This document shows, in pieces, positions 1 through 12,922 of a stretch of 64,000 nucleotides of DNA. The stretch comes from Cyathus striatus (taxonomy: Eukaryota > Basidiomycota > Agaricomycetes > Agaricales > Nidulariaceae): positions 2,356,001-2,420,000 of the forward strand of contig JAOVFP010000001.1 in assembly GCA_025738555.1 (NCBI GenBank), in the 5' to 3' direction. Position numbers and translations under genes: made by a program. A model generated the notes under the pieces. The model made no database searches, had not been told where the DNA came from, and saw nothing but the letters and a program-made list of their open reading frames with translations. How positions within the stretch are numbered: position 1 is the first letter of the stretch; each line of letters begins with the position of its first letter.

Positions 1-524
1 GGGGCACAAAAAAGAACGGGGTGCTGGCAAGCCAGATTGGTAAGTGAACATAAACACAGTGGAACTACGAGTGCTGGGTTAGCTGGGGCCCCCACGCTCC
101 ACTGTGCAAGAATTCAATCTGAATGTGGCATAAAGCGTAGTATCGTTTCGCCTATCAGATCGACACATACACCCGACATCAGTATAGACCAGGAACAGAG
201 AAGGAAGAACAAACCTCCTTAGCTCAGTGCACTAGCTGTCTCCCCTCTCCCCTCTCTCTAGTAGGCCCCCACAAGCCGATGTCTCCATATAGTCGGCAGT
301 AGATGCCACACTCGTGCGAGAAGATTGTGGAATACCATAAGGTTCAACTGATTGTGTAAGTAGCGATAGTTGAACGAAACGTTGAGTGCTGAGGTTCGGG
401 ATACAGGTGGAAGCCGGGAGAACATAAGAGGTTCCAAGGGCGCAACGTCAAGCACGAGCGCAATATGAATGCATAACCGAGTATCGAAGGTTCCAGAAGC
501 ACAGCTCAACGGTACGTTCCTACT
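1..524. other. no recognisable gene
   Basis: Only short open frames are present, and none has a motif or intron pattern that I recognise. The sequence is not obviously repetitive within the window. From about position 525 the repeat shared with the 5.2-8.0 kb region begins. Confidence 0.4.
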
Positions 525-2390
525 TGGAATGTCGTTGTCGCAGTACCGCCTACTGAAGTAGCTCGTCCGACGATGTTGAATCCTCCACGCAAGGACGGCC
601 TAGCCTGGCTACTACCTCCTTCCTTGACACTACTGTGCACCTTCCACACTCCATCCATCTCTCCTACAATGTCTCACTACCAAGAACGATAATCTTGACC
701 GGCCTGATCACTGCCTCCCTCCCTCATACCAGTGTCACGGCACACCATCCACACTCTAAGAGCTATATCTCCCACCTCCCACGATATCCCGCTGCAAAGA
801 ACCACAATCTTGACCCTAAGCCCTGTTTTCGTCGCTTATTGTAGTTAGATCGAGCGCAGGAAGGTTGTGGAAATGTGGAGACGCTAGATGTGCCACGTCA
901 TCAAGCAGAGTTTGCGTAGAAGGCGCGGGTGGGGGTGTAGGACATGAAGGATTTAGCCTAAGCCTCGTAGTGGGAAAGAGAACTATAGGCACGGGGATAG
1001 GCTTCGGGTATGGTGAAAGTGGACATCTTGAGGTCAGAATAGAAACATGAGCGGTGGTGGAGAGGAGCCAGTCAGGGATGTCCTACAAAGAACAGCTTGG
1101 AAGGTTAGATGGTAGTGATGCCCTATGATGCGCTCCACACGAGAGGAATCGCGAGCAACTGTGAGAAGGAATGAGAAGAAGATAAAGAAAGTTGTTTTAT
1201 GGCACATACGGTTCGGGCACAACGGCAGCCGGCTTTCCCCAACTCTCCCCAAAATGTGACAACCGCATGAATCCCGCTCCCGCTGCCTCCTTTCTCTGCG
1301 AAATCCTTCTCTCCTTCTGACTTGACGCCAGCAGTAGCGGTGCTTCCAGGTCGTCTAAATAGGAATACTCATCCATTCCTTGAGCTCAGCGAGGTCGCAG
1401 GCTGAGGGACAACATGGTCGAAGGGGAGCATCCAGGTGGCGGGGGATCAGCGTACGATTTCATCTGTTCGTTACGATGATGGGGCGTGTACTAGTGAACA
1501 GTTGACGAAAGAAGAACACACGACCGCTGAGAAAGTCCGTGCGTGGATAGATAACGGACCTTCGGTGGGGAGAGGTCGTGTCTAGCTCTACAGGAACGAA
1601 TCAAACGAGACGCATTTGCATACTCCTAGTGCAGCACCCGAGGACTGAGTGAGGAGAATTCCACCTACGTCGAGCATTAGTGGAAGCTACGTGAATGAGA
1701 ATAACAAATCACGAACCTGGTACAGAACTACACTTAGATCCATTCTACCATTACTCAACAGTGGAAACCAGAGGTGGTGGACAATTGCAACGAAGAGCAG
1801 GAACTTCGGACCTGGAAGAAGCGGTGATGTCGTGTCACTGAGGGGGCTGAGACCTGACAACGTGTATAACTACCAGCCGAGTCCGGGGGCGGAAAGATAT
1901 GTCTCAAGTACCTATTTGTTGCGTTCAGCATGGTCTGTCGGAGGTCTGAGATGCGAGTGCGAGGTGTAGGGTGGAGGAGATCCGTGAAGGAGGAGATTTG
2001 GAGGAGATGGTTCGAACCGATTCCGAACCGTGTGAAGACTTTGATGACAAATGCATGTTCACTTATCTTATCTTATCGAACTTGCAAAATGTTGCACTTG
2101 TGGCCAGCTTGCAACCTGTGCGGATTGAAAATACTTAGTGTACATTATAAGTAATATTTTAATCTCATATAACATGTCTAAAACGTTAACAGTTGTTCAA
2201 GAGGTCTAATATGTAAGTACTTACAATCAATGTACAGGATAACAACGTAACAACAACTAGCTCGGTGTTAGTGAGTTAAAGAAATAGTGAAGTTCAAGGG
2301 CTACGGATGTAATAAGTACATCGTTTGAGGAAAGCTAACGAGGGTACGTAGCTCACATGGAGAACACAATCGCACGGTGAGCGCCGAAGT
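525..2390. repeat. dispersed repeat family R1, copy A
   Basis: This block aligns by eye with 5188-8000. Shared stretches include the region around 575-600 versus 5226-5250, a long near-identical run at 1050-1200 versus 6020-6180, and the segment 2250-2370 versus 7860-7990. The copies are diverged by substitutions and small indels and have a different internal layout: copy B has additional partial repeats at 5400-5860. No coding function is evident. Copy A lacks the TIR element found in copy B at 7041-7688, so it acts as an empty-site control. The family could be a decayed transposon or a low-copy segmental duplication. Confidence 0.7.
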
Positions 2391-2898
2391 TTAAAGGCTA
2401 CAGCAGATCTCACAGCTGCACCACAAGTTACAACACAGCACAACGCCTAACTTATTACTGTGGCACAGTCCATCATTATACTTGTCTACTCACAACGAAT
2501 TTCACTACCAATGTGATTTATTAGAGTCTGTTCAGCGTGATAAGTTGAATCCATTTTTAGCCTGTATTCCACGGTTATACCAACTACAGGACCCACATTG
2601 GCCCATGTTAACTACTAGTGTGAACAACAAAAGTGATCGGCATTTAAAGCGCACATGAAACGAGAAAATGGTCATTGTTTCTACCACAAAGAAGATACTT
2701 AACTACAAATAATAATTATAGACAAGGTTTCAAGAACAAACCTCAAAGACCTTTTTGTATTCACAATTCATACACAGAATGTCTTGAAGTATATAATGTA
2801 CGGTACTTCTGATACAAATCCACAGAATTCACCCACATATTTCCTCTCTCCAACAAACATCTTAAACACTTCATACTCATCACCTTTACTTTTATACA

Positions 2899-3829
2899 AT
2901 GACAACTGAAATAGTCCCCGCATCGATCGATTCGATTGCAGCCACCGATATTTCGACCTACATTGACAGTGAAGATAAATTTGCTTGCACTGTAGCAGAA
3001 GCCCGGAAATTACTTGAGAAGATTGATAGGACCCTCAAAGAACTCGCGCATGTATTACAAACAGCCAAAGAAATGGCACATTACGTAGTCATTGCAGAGA
3101 CGGAAGAAGAAATGAAAAATATCATGATAAAATTAGCTCAAACTGTCGTAAGTCTTCAACTTCAATCTCACTAAATAATTGTTTGGATCATTTTTGACAA
3201 TTAATGCTGTCTTTTTAGGAGAAGAAACGTGAAGAAAAACAACTCAAAGCGAACACTACTGATGGTGAAGTCTCTGAAAAGAATATTGATGATAGTACGT
3301 CTATTTTTGAAATTCAAACCCCTTGCAGCTAAGACTTGTATTCTGTAAGATGAATCAGATGAATTTCCTGACATATTCAAACATGATGGAGCTTCATCTA
3401 TAAGACTTTCCGAAGAGTATTTTGAGAAACTAATGGATGGCAAGATAGAACAAGTTAGAGAGAGACTTACTTGCTCGGATGACAAAGTCACTGAAAAAGA
3501 AATGAATGATGGTATGTCTATTTTTAAAATAATAAGCCCTCATAACTAGTAATTCCCACATTCTATTAGATTATTTGGAAGAACTAGCTGGACAGTTTGG
3601 AATATTTGTAATTGACAACATTGCATATGCAAGGCTGACTGCCGAGAAACGTGACATATTAATGGCCTTGCTGGAACAAGCAGATCATGATGATGACTCC
3701 AAGCCCAAGGCAGCATTGGTACAGGCCTCGGAAGTAGAGAAGGAATCAGATACAGTCGAAGGAAGTTCATTCATTTCTGCTGATGCAAAGGAGGAACATA
3801 CTGTAATAGAGACTGAGTCTACACCTTAG
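2899..3829 (+). CDS. orphan protein, four exons, 248 aa
   Basis: The exons are 2899-3147, 3219-3294, 3350-3511 and 3570-3829. The introns (71, 55 and 58 nt) all have GT-AG ends, and the phases join to one uninterrupted frame of 248 codons plus TAG. This clean splicing is the main evidence that the gene is real. The N-terminal third (residues about 25-85) is rich in Leu, Glu and Lys and should be helical, possibly a coiled coil. The tail is acidic, rich in Glu, Asp, Ser and Thr, and probably disordered. There is no signal peptide, membrane segment or domain that I recognise, so I give no function. It lies between two copies of repeat R1. The ATG follows a C/T-rich leader, and no earlier in-frame ATG was noted. 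Confidence 0.7.
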
Positions 3830-5187
3830 ATTGAGTGCTATGTATTATATGAACTGTGGAGCAGGCAGTCTGCTTGCCATTGCGAAACTTATGTTTTATT
3901 TTACCATACCTCTATCGTTAAAGTTGCCCATACACTCATTCAATAGATGTTTCTTCACCCTCCTTGCATCCGAGCCTCTTGTGCATACCTCACTAGGAAC
4001 TAGAAGATGGACATATGTCCATCCGACCACATCAATTACTATATCTGATTTAGAAGATACCACTGGCAACCAACATTTGTGTTTGTAGAATGATGAGCAG
4101 GATATTGAGAGGTGTAGTTAGACAGGAGAGGATGTTGATTAGTAAAGGTTGAGGGGCCAGAAATAGATGAGTAAAAAAGAGAAAACACATCGAATGGGGA
4201 CAGTAAGACAAGAACAGTATTCTTCTAGTACAAATGCTACACCAGTACTATGACACCAAGCCTCTAAATAACACAATGAAACATGATTCCCCAACACACA
4301 GGGAAGTATGAAAAAGATAGAGGAGGAAACACGCCTCGGCTGACAGTCATTATCCCTAGTAAGGGACCAACCACGCTCATCAATAGGTAAGAAAGTGTGT
4401 GGTACCACCTTCCTAACATGCTACACGAACGAAGGCCTTATCCATGCCTCTTGATGCACCAAGGATATACGTTATGACTGCATGGTCCCTCACACCACCC
4501 TCAAAAGAGGAAACCAGAATACACGATACAGAAGTGAAAAGCAGATATTGCACATATGCAACTAACAGGTCACAACCAGTCAGCTGCGACATAATAGATC
4601 CAACAGCCACTCCAAACGCGTAGAGGGCTCGAGATATCGCACACATAGAGAATGATGGAAGGTGCATAATGCAAACAGAGCACTTATGAGGAATAGAAAA
4701 GAGCATGGACGAAATGAAGACCCTCCGATGACCGTCCTACTCCAAAAAGACACAGACCATCCCCAGCTGCTAGCAACCATATGGTAGTAAAGGGAAATCA
4801 TGTTACCCTCTATATAAGCAACATGAACATAATTCCCAGCATCGATGACTGAGGCACCACCCACAACGAACACAGAGGACAAGGAAGGCTAGCTTCAGCT
4901 GTAAAGGCGTAGAAGGGACTCGTGTCACCCAACACGAGTGACACTTGCCAATAATGCTTCATGGCTACAAAATCCCTTTGAGTTTACCTGTCGCAGAGAA
5001 CCATGGAACCCAACTCCTCTAAAGGCTGTATGAAAACATGCCACCAAAAGTCAATGCGCAGGCACCTGAGTATATGAAGCACCAGTTGAAGCTGTACAAG
5101 CTCCAGGAGAATATGCCACCCAAAAAAAGCGAAGACTGGAAGCTTACAAAGGTGCAGGGATAACCCATTTGTTCCCTCGAATAGTCA
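3830..5187. other. intergenic, no supported gene
   Basis: This holds the downstream flank of the orphan gene and then about 1.1 kb with overlapping short open frames on the minus strand, without motifs or convincing splice sites. Around 5040-5150 on the plus strand a short frame contains two similar MPPK-containing segments, but it ends quickly and may be chance. I see no other structure. Confidence 0.35.
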
Positions 5188-6232
5188 TTCTCGCAGTACT
5201 GCCTACTGATGTAGAGAGTCGATGTTGAATCCCCCACGCAAGGACGGCCTGCTCACTTCCTCCCTGCTCGGTACCAGTGCACGCCCTCGACACTCTAGCC
5301 ATCTCTCCCATAACATCTCGCTACCAAAAACCTCAGTCTTCGAACCAAGCCGTGTCTTTGTCGCTCGAATCGTAATCGTGTCAAGCACAAGACAGGTGCA
5401 GTTGGAAAGGTCGAGACGCTAGATGTGCAACGTCATGCAGCCGAGTTTGTGTAGAAGGAGCGGGTGCGGGTGTAGAACACGGAAGACGTGGACTTGTGGT
5501 GGGAGATAGAACTAGTAGACAATGGGATAAGCGGATATCCTTGAGGTACTAGAGTCAAAGCGTGACGTTTGTGCAGTAGCCGAGAGGAGCTTGTTCTTCT
5601 CTTCACGAGAAGAACAGCAAACACCATCAGCTGTTCCTGTGAGGTTGGATGAGAAGGGTGTAGAGAAAGGTGTTGTATGGCACATAAGCTGGCACACAAG
5701 GACTCCCCATCCCTCCCCAAAACGTGTCAACCGGTGCCACAGCGTGCCCTCCACACTAGCTATATCTCCCACATCCCATGATATCCCAACCACCAAGAAC
5801 CACAATCTTGATCCCAAGCCCTACATTTGTCGTGAAAGGTGTGGGAAAGGTTGAGACACTAGATGTGCCGCGTCATTAAGCAGAGTTCGCATAGAAGGTG
5901 CGGGTGGGGGTGTAGGACACAGAGGACATGTCCCCGTAGAGGGAAAGAGAACTAGTAGGCACAGGGATAGGCTTTAGGTATGGTTAAAGTGGACATCTTG
6001 AGGTAAGAGTCGAAACGTGAGCAGTAGCGGAGAGGAGCCAGCCAGGGATGTCCTACAAAGAACAGCTTGGAAGGTTAGATGGCAGTGGATGCCCTATGAT
6101 GCGCTCCACACGAGAGGAATGGCGAACACCTGTGAGAAGGAATGAGAAAAAGGTAAAGAAAGTTGTTTTATGGCACATACGGTTCGGGCACAACAGCTCT
6201 CCCCAACTCTCCCCAAAATGTGCCAACCACCT

Positions 6233-6589
6233 CTATCCCGCTTCCGTTGCCTCCTTTCTCTGCGACATCCCTCTATTTTTCTGACTTGATGCCCACAGCG
6301 GATGCTTCAAGGTTGTCTGAATAGGAATATCTATCCATTCCTTGAGCTCAGCGAGGTTGTAGGCTGAAGGACAGCATGGTCGAAGGGGAGCATCCAGATG
6401 CGGGGAGTCAGCGTATGATTTCATCTGTTCGTTAAGATGGGACGTGTACTGGTGAAGGGTTGACGAAAGAATGCATGATCGCCAAGAAAGTCCGTGCGTG
6501 GATAGGTAATCGACCTTCGGTGGGACAGGTTGTGTCTGAGCCAGATCCCAGTGGAATGAAACACAGTCGTACACTTCCATCTCCATCAT
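6233..6589 (-). other. repeat-borne open frame, possible coding relic
   Basis: A 118-codon open frame lies inside repeat R1 copy B. The segment around the residues AYNLAELKEW has recognisable counterparts, with interruptions, in copy A (minus strand near 1270-1450) and in a third degraded copy on the plus strand near 39080-39350. Recurrence of the same coding-like stretch in three places suggests that the repeat once carried a protein gene. I do not recognise the protein. The frame could also be fortuitous, because part of the similarity is plain DNA similarity. Confidence 0.3.
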
Positions 6590-7040
6590 GAATTTGTGGA
6601 AGACGCGAATGTGGATAACGAAACACTAACCTCGTACAGACACCAGTCTGAAGTCCACCTCTCCCTTATTCACATCATCCTAGCACCATAGTTATAGGGC
6701 CATGACCATCATCCAACAGTAGAAGCTAACATGCAAAAGTAGGCAATGCAGAGCAGAACTTCATTTCAGAACATTGAGGGTGATGTTCTTGTCATCACTT
6801 CATAGGGGGCTATGCTGGGTCTCTATAACTACCGGTCACGTCCGGGAGCCAAAAGATATCGCTCAAATAAATATTTGCCGCGCTCGTCATCGTTTGTCGA
6901 AGGTCGGAGCTGCAGGTGCAAGGCGTAGGGTGGAGGAGAGAGGAGATGGTTCGATCCAATTCCGAGCCATGTGAAATGAACGATGTAGCAACTTTGATGG
7001 CAAATGCAACTTTATCTTATCTTATCAGACTTTCGCAAAA

Positions 7041-7688
7041 TACAGGGTTTGATCGCTCAGTTGTACACTAAAACTTAATAGCCAGATTGTTTCTGTTTCA
7101 CGCATTCCCTTGACTATTTATCTATATAAGTAGGTGGTGTGTCTTTAATTCTACACTTTTCTGAATTTTGGGGATATTCTGTGGTGAGGAAAAGAATACA
7201 GACCGCATTCTCTTAAATCAAGCCAAAAATAGCTGCATCACTCATTTGTACACCTTCGCTTAAGCGGCATTGCGCGCGGGAAACGGTAATAAAACTCGGC
7301 GCTGATTAACTCCGGATCAATTTGCGAAAGGCTACCATTTCTGAAAATGAGGTCCACAAGCTTCTACACCGCTCAAATTTTGGTTTCTTTGGGCTAGCTT
7401 AAGCCTAAAATGGTGGATATACATGATATAATAGTAGTTACGGTATTATTTGTGCAATTATCCCTATAAAAGTGGAGTTTTATGTCACACAAGATTTTGT
7501 GATGCTGGTGTATTTTGAGAATTATTATGCATGGAGTGCTTGTGATCACATAAGAATTTCTATAGTATACATTTACATCATAATACATAACATAGAGCAA
7601 GTTTTTTGTGTGTAGGATGCCTGTACATCGAGAATTGGTCAAGTGTACAGATGAGAGGGGCTGTACAACTGAGCGATCAAACCCTGTA
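7041..7688. mobile_element. 648-bp TIR element (Tc1/mariner-like MITE)
   Basis: The 27-bp terminal inverted repeats at 7041-7067 and 7662-7688 are perfect and begin TACAGGGTTTGATCG. If the outer TA is the duplicated target, the element proper starts with CAGGG, as expected for a Tc1/mariner-type non-autonomous element. The interior is AT-rich and has no transposase frame. In repeat R1 copy A the equivalent site (about 2085-2092) is uninterrupted, which independently shows an insertion. The superfamily assignment rests only on the TA dinucleotide and TIR form. Confidence 0.8.
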
Positions 7689-8608
7689 ATGCCATTGTAG
7701 CTAACTCGTTACTCAGGGCCATTAAAAGTTACTGTAAAATAATTAAATGATACTTGGACCTCATAAGAACATGTCTACAGCATTCAACATCATGCAGCAA
7801 CGGTTGTTCAACAGGTCTAATAAATACTTCCAGGCAAGTTGCAACGTACAGGATAACAACTTGACAACAACCAGCTCGGTGTTTGTGAGTTAAAGAAACA
7901 GTGAAGGGTTATGGATGCAATAATTATATTGTTTGAGAAAAGATAACGAGGGTACGTGGACCACATGGAGAATACAAGCGCGAGTTGAACGTTGGCACTG
8001 TATGCTCACGTTCAACTCTTGAGATCTTAAGACATGGAATTATATCCGCATAAAATCTTTTTTGTCTGAAAATTTTGGCCACCTTCAAATATCGTGGGAA
8101 TGGCTTCTAAAACACCTTTTCTGATGTATCTTAGGCCTCCAGATCCAAATATGAAGTTGGTTTTTTCATAAAAAATCATGCAGCTGAGTTACAAAATTTG
8201 TTGTAGAGTGGCCAAGGTCGGAAAGTGCCGAAATAGTTCTATTTGTAATACATTCCCATAGTATAACTGTTTCGTCCATCTCACATTGTTGACAACGAGA
8301 TATCAACACCGCGGCAATCAACTTTAATCTGTACTTTAATTAGACTATACCATTCTGACATCGACAGTGACAGGAAGTATCGCATAGGATTTGTCATTTG
8401 GGGCTTTGTCATCAGTAAGTTCTCAATTATATATAAGTATAGCTTTTACGGTAAGTACTACGCGGTATTTGCACCTTCGCGCATGCTGTTATAATGTCTC
8501 GAATTTCCACGCCTATTACCACGTTACTCAGTATGTCTTTTCCTTGTTACTATTAGGAGAGCTCGATGATGAGAAATAGAATGTGAAATTTCTATCATAT
8601 CCACTCCC

Positions 8609-9738
8609 ATGGGGGATATTGCAATGGCAGAGCTTGCAAGCTCCGTTACTGCATCCGGAGGATTTGGATTTATTGGGACAGGTAAACTTTCAGCTACTGT
8701 ACCAAGATTTAAGATTATAAATGTTTATCACAGCATTCTTATCAGCCAGAGATATGAAATTAGAAATCGCAAAGGCTCGCAACATTCTCGGCGTCAAACC
8801 TGGGGATTCCATCCCAATCGGAGTGGGATTGATAGGTTGGATTCTCGATAAAACAGAAATCTCCGACAGTCCATGTATACCTGCTTTATTGGAAGAAAAA
8901 CCCGCTGCAGTTTGGTTGGCATTTGGTGTTAACATGGGGAAGTATGTTGATAAGATGCGTGCATATGATGCCCAACGCAATCACAAGACAATCATTTTTG
9001 TAATGGTTAATTCCGAGGGAGAAGCATTGAAAGCGGAAAATGAGTGGAAGGTCGATGTTGTTGTGGTCCAAGGTGCGAGTGATTATTCAAATTATAAATT
9101 ATATAATTTTTATTAATATGCATTTAGGAAACGAGGCAGGGGGTCATGGAGGCTCTGAGGCACCTCCGTTGTTGACTCTTCTTCAATTGGTTCTTGATGT
9201 CTTGCCTAATGGACCACCTGTGGTAGCAGCTGGGGGCATCTCGTCGGGAGATCACATGGCCGCGTTGCTGACCATGGGTGCTGCAGGTGCCGTACTGGGC
9301 ACACGATTCCTCTTCACACACGAAAGTCAATATAACAATGTCCGATATAAGCAAGTATTACTTTCTGCTGATATTTATTCCACTATGAGATCTACAGCTT
9401 TTGATGAGGCCAGGGGGGCAACGGAATGGCCGCATAAGTGCGATGGAAGGGCTGTTTCAAACAGGATCATTGATGATTTTATAGCAGGCTTGGATATCAA
9501 AACCCGTAGGAAATATTATGATGAAGATATTGCTTCTGGTAATACTTCTCGGCGATTGGTTGTATATGCTGGGACCGGAGTAGGACTGACTAACAAGCTG
9601 ACTTCGACAGCAGTAAGTGGAGTCTAAGTGTTTGTAGAAGGCGAGTTCATAACCTGATCCTTCACTTAGGAAGTTGTCAATGAGTTGCGACATGGAATTA
9701 TGAGATCTCTCAGGAGAATGTATTTGCTAATTGCATAA
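8609..9738 (-). other. strand note: gene here is on plus strand
   Basis: No minus-strand gene is supported here. Minus-strand open frames in this interval are shadows of the nitronate monooxygenase-like gene listed on the plus strand. Confidence 0.5.
8609..9738 (+). CDS. nitronate monooxygenase-like FMN protein (5' end unresolved)
   Basis: The exons are 8609-8681, 8746-9072, 9128-9612 and 9670-9738. The introns (64, 55 and 57 nt) are GT-AG and the phases match, giving 317 codons from the ATG used here. The translation shows the 2-nitropropane dioxygenase/nitronate monooxygenase signatures: an early TASGGFGFIG segment, then GNEAGGHGG (the His-containing active-site motif of the family), then VVAAGGISSGDHMAALL and GAVLGTRFL of the FMN-phosphate-binding barrel end. 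Such enzymes oxidise nitronates using FMN and oxygen. The in-frame codons before 8609 still fit the first beta strand (IISTP before the Met), so the true start probably lies in an upstream exon in 8390-8600. I could not find a convincing one, because in-frame TGA codons occur at 8567-8572. It may be a 5'-truncated gene. Confidence 0.75.
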
Positions 9739-12700
9739 TGCATAGTAGTTAAAAGCATGTACTAGTAGTGTTTTGAATGTGTATAAATGGCATGGAATTC
9801 AACTGTATGGTGTATTCAGGGCCGGAAGTCTGTTGTTGAGTCACACGACGAGAGTAGTTACTTTATTTACTTAGAATGTAGCTTCCAAATATAATAAATC
9901 AACTTTAATCCTGAGGTGCGATATCAGTAAGTTCGAGGGGTGCAATGATTTCAATTTCAAATATAGAACAAGTTATTTTTAGATCAGTTTAACTTTGGTT
10001 TTATTCTTAGAACGCGTCAAGGTATTCAAACTTCAAGGTATTCAGATTTCAATTTCAGCAAACTCGGTACGTAATTCAGTGTCAAAACGTCTCGTAAATA
10101 ATTCTGATTCTCGTCTGTATACCACCCTATCTGTGGGGGGAAGAATGCCTGGCAGTTCCTGCCTTATTCCTTCCCTCTTCGTCTACTATATACATTTTCT
10201 ACCTACTCTACTTACAAATTGCGTAGTAATAATATTCTATTTGAGATCCTGTATTTCCCCAGTTCATTTGTAAGGTAACGCATTGTCAGCACCCAGGTGG
10301 CGGTCAGCCAATCGTGCGCATAACCCAACGCACTCCCTTTCTGCGACGCGCGCTCGTTTGAGTGTCCCATTGGTTACCTTCCTAATTGGGTAATCAGCCG
10401 ATGCGGCAGCGTCGGCCGCTTCACATCATTTCATTTACATCGGTCTCGCGGGTCGGTTTTCCACTCCCGCGTGAACTCCTGACTGTTGGGGTACTCGCTC
10501 ACTGTCCATTCTTGCTTCCTTTCCCCACTTCTCGTGCTCGCCCTCTCTGTCTCACTGTCTTGTTGTTCCATTGTCTCGTCGTCGTCCTTCAAGTTCACTA
10601 GGTCTCGTGTTTTGGTGGGATCCAGGCATATGTCTCAGGGTCTTGGTAAGTCCATGTTCCATTAATCTCCACACTTCGTATCGCGTGCTGACTTTGTCAT
10701 AGTCAGGTGTCTGTTCTGGGCTTTGGATACTTGTATATAGAATGCAACGTCATTTTTAGAAGGGTAAAGTGATTTGTATTATATTTGTTTAAAGTGTTTT
10801 AATCCAATACTAACACGGAGCTATATGTTTTTTAATAGGTTTAATTTTATCCCTTGTTTAATTATGGGAGGCGGCGTGGGAACTCAGCCCCTCCCCGCTG
10901 TTTCCTTGCTCAATGTGCTCAGTATTGGCATCTCAAAATCGAGATGTAATGAATTTAAAATTAGGTATGTTACGTTCTTTTTACATGCGTATCAGTTCAG
11001 ACACAACCTCCCACCTCCCCAATTCATGTGCTGAACTAACCCAATGGCACTGGCATGCTCCTCAGAGGATGCTCTCTGTCATAACAAGCAGATTTCAACT
11101 CATGCCTGAATGCCCACACTATTACCACCAGCCCATGACCCCACTGTGCTCAAGGAATTGATGTGTGGAGAAGTACATGATTTGGTTCAAAAGGTTTGTA
11201 GAAGTTCATAATTCCTTCACTACCCATATCTGTGGTGTGTTTAGTGACTGACAGTGACACAGGTTGCAATCACCAATTCTTGTTGTCGAGACATTGAAGG
11301 CTTCTGTCTGTTGTGTACATTCACATTGCAAGCATGAAGCCTGTGCCCTCTACCAGCCTTGAGAATGTCATACATAGAGCTGAGCTCTGCTTCAAGTGCA
11401 ACTACACAGTCTGCATCTCCACATCCTGCTCTTGTCTTCCTCCACCTTCTGTCTTTGGTGGGCCCTTTCATAACTACTGAATATGGTGGTGCACCAGAAC
11501 CTCTGTACCCTGGACATCGAGTCTCACTCATCAATCAACCTTTGCAGCTACATGAAAGAACAAGGGAATGAGGAGGGCAGACATGATGTATGGAAAGAAG
11601 GTTCCCAATGCTGTTTTGGTGTTTGAAGAGAGTACATCCTATCCAAGTATTTTCAGCTCCTCATTCTCATCCACCCCTACATAGAGGCTCTCTACAATCA
11701 TCCAAGCATTCCATCTCATTGAATCCCTCCCCTGTGTTCTTCAAACAATTTTCTCCCTATATGAAGTTAGCCTGCATCAACAGCTCTTATGCATTGTCTG
11801 CACCTAGAATGTCATCTACTTGCCCTGTACTGCCACATGCACCAATATAATGGGAATACATTCACCACACTTCTACCTCTGAGAATAAGCTGTGGTGATG
11901 CACCCAGTGCCTTCAAACTTATGCATTACATCCTCAAGTTCACTTATCACATCCATTATACTTCTTCCACTGCTATCATATATTTACAAGGTGTCACTTG
12001 TGAAGCTTTCAGCAGCACTTAGACCTACTTTCCTGAGTTCAAATCTCCTCTTCAATACTCATTACTATCAGAGGAGGGCATACCATATGCATTAGCATCC
12101 CCACCTCCCATGGCAGTGCACAAGGATAAAGTGGATGATGTCAAGTCTGTTAGGAGACATGGTATGCTGTGAGAGGTATGTGTTGTTGAATGATTTTTTG
12201 TGGCTGGTTCTCATCCACATTCAGGCACTTTCTTGGGTTCATCAATGATGTTTACATCCCTGTTCATTGCCTACTATATGATATATCCACATTAACTGGT
12301 CCTCATACTGTAGCAGTTGTAGTATGTTGATGTGATGTTGCACATGTTGCACTTCATCCCTCTTCAGTATGCTCTTCAGGCCATTAATTGAACACAGTGT
12401 AAACTCAAAGCTATCAGGGTTTCACTTATGCATTATTCTTCTGGACACTGATATGTATGTCATGGATGTCATACAGTGATTTAAATTGCCATAGCTCAGC
12501 AAGCATTTGAATCTTACTGTACAGTTTGCATGTCTCTTCTGCTAGCTCTCTTCCCCTCCAAATGCTCCTGCCTTCAAATGTTCTTGATGTTGCTATCATA
12601 CTGCAGCCTGGACATGCTTATTTTGTGATCTAATTTACTCATTGGCTCCTAGATAATCTCTTGCATTTGACGACTAGTCATCCTTGACATTGCATTTGTG

Positions 12701-12922
12701 TTTGTAATGGCTCATGATATGGGGGATAGAATGCCTGAAAGTTATTGGAATCATCAACACTGTGGTTGGTAATTTATAGAAGTCACAAATCATGTCTCTG
12801 GGAGTCTCATGTTTGCCTGCATGACTGTGAAGGGAGCTGTTTATAGTAGGTAATATTTAAGACAGGTGCTTCTATGTCTATGAGCTGTAAATATGAGATC
12901 AATGAATCATAGGAGGTCATTA
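9739..12922. other. unassigned sequence, CpG-poor from about 10.8 kb
   Basis: At 9739-10780 there are pyrimidine-rich stretches but no supported gene. From about 10800 to 12920 the DNA becomes poor in CG dinucleotides and contains only broken frames. I read it as decayed transposon material, but I recognise no domain on either strand. Confidence 0.35.

Larger units (their letters stand above)
5188..8000. repeat. dispersed repeat family R1, copy B
   Basis: This is the second copy of the repeat at 525-2390. A sub-unit near 5400-5500 recurs at 5840-5940 and matches 845-960 in copy A, so the copy has been internally reshuffled. It contains the 648-bp TIR element at 7041-7688, which interrupts the alignment with copy A at about position 2088. 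Beyond that element the alignment resumes and runs to about 7990 (copy A about 2370). Confidence 0.7.
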
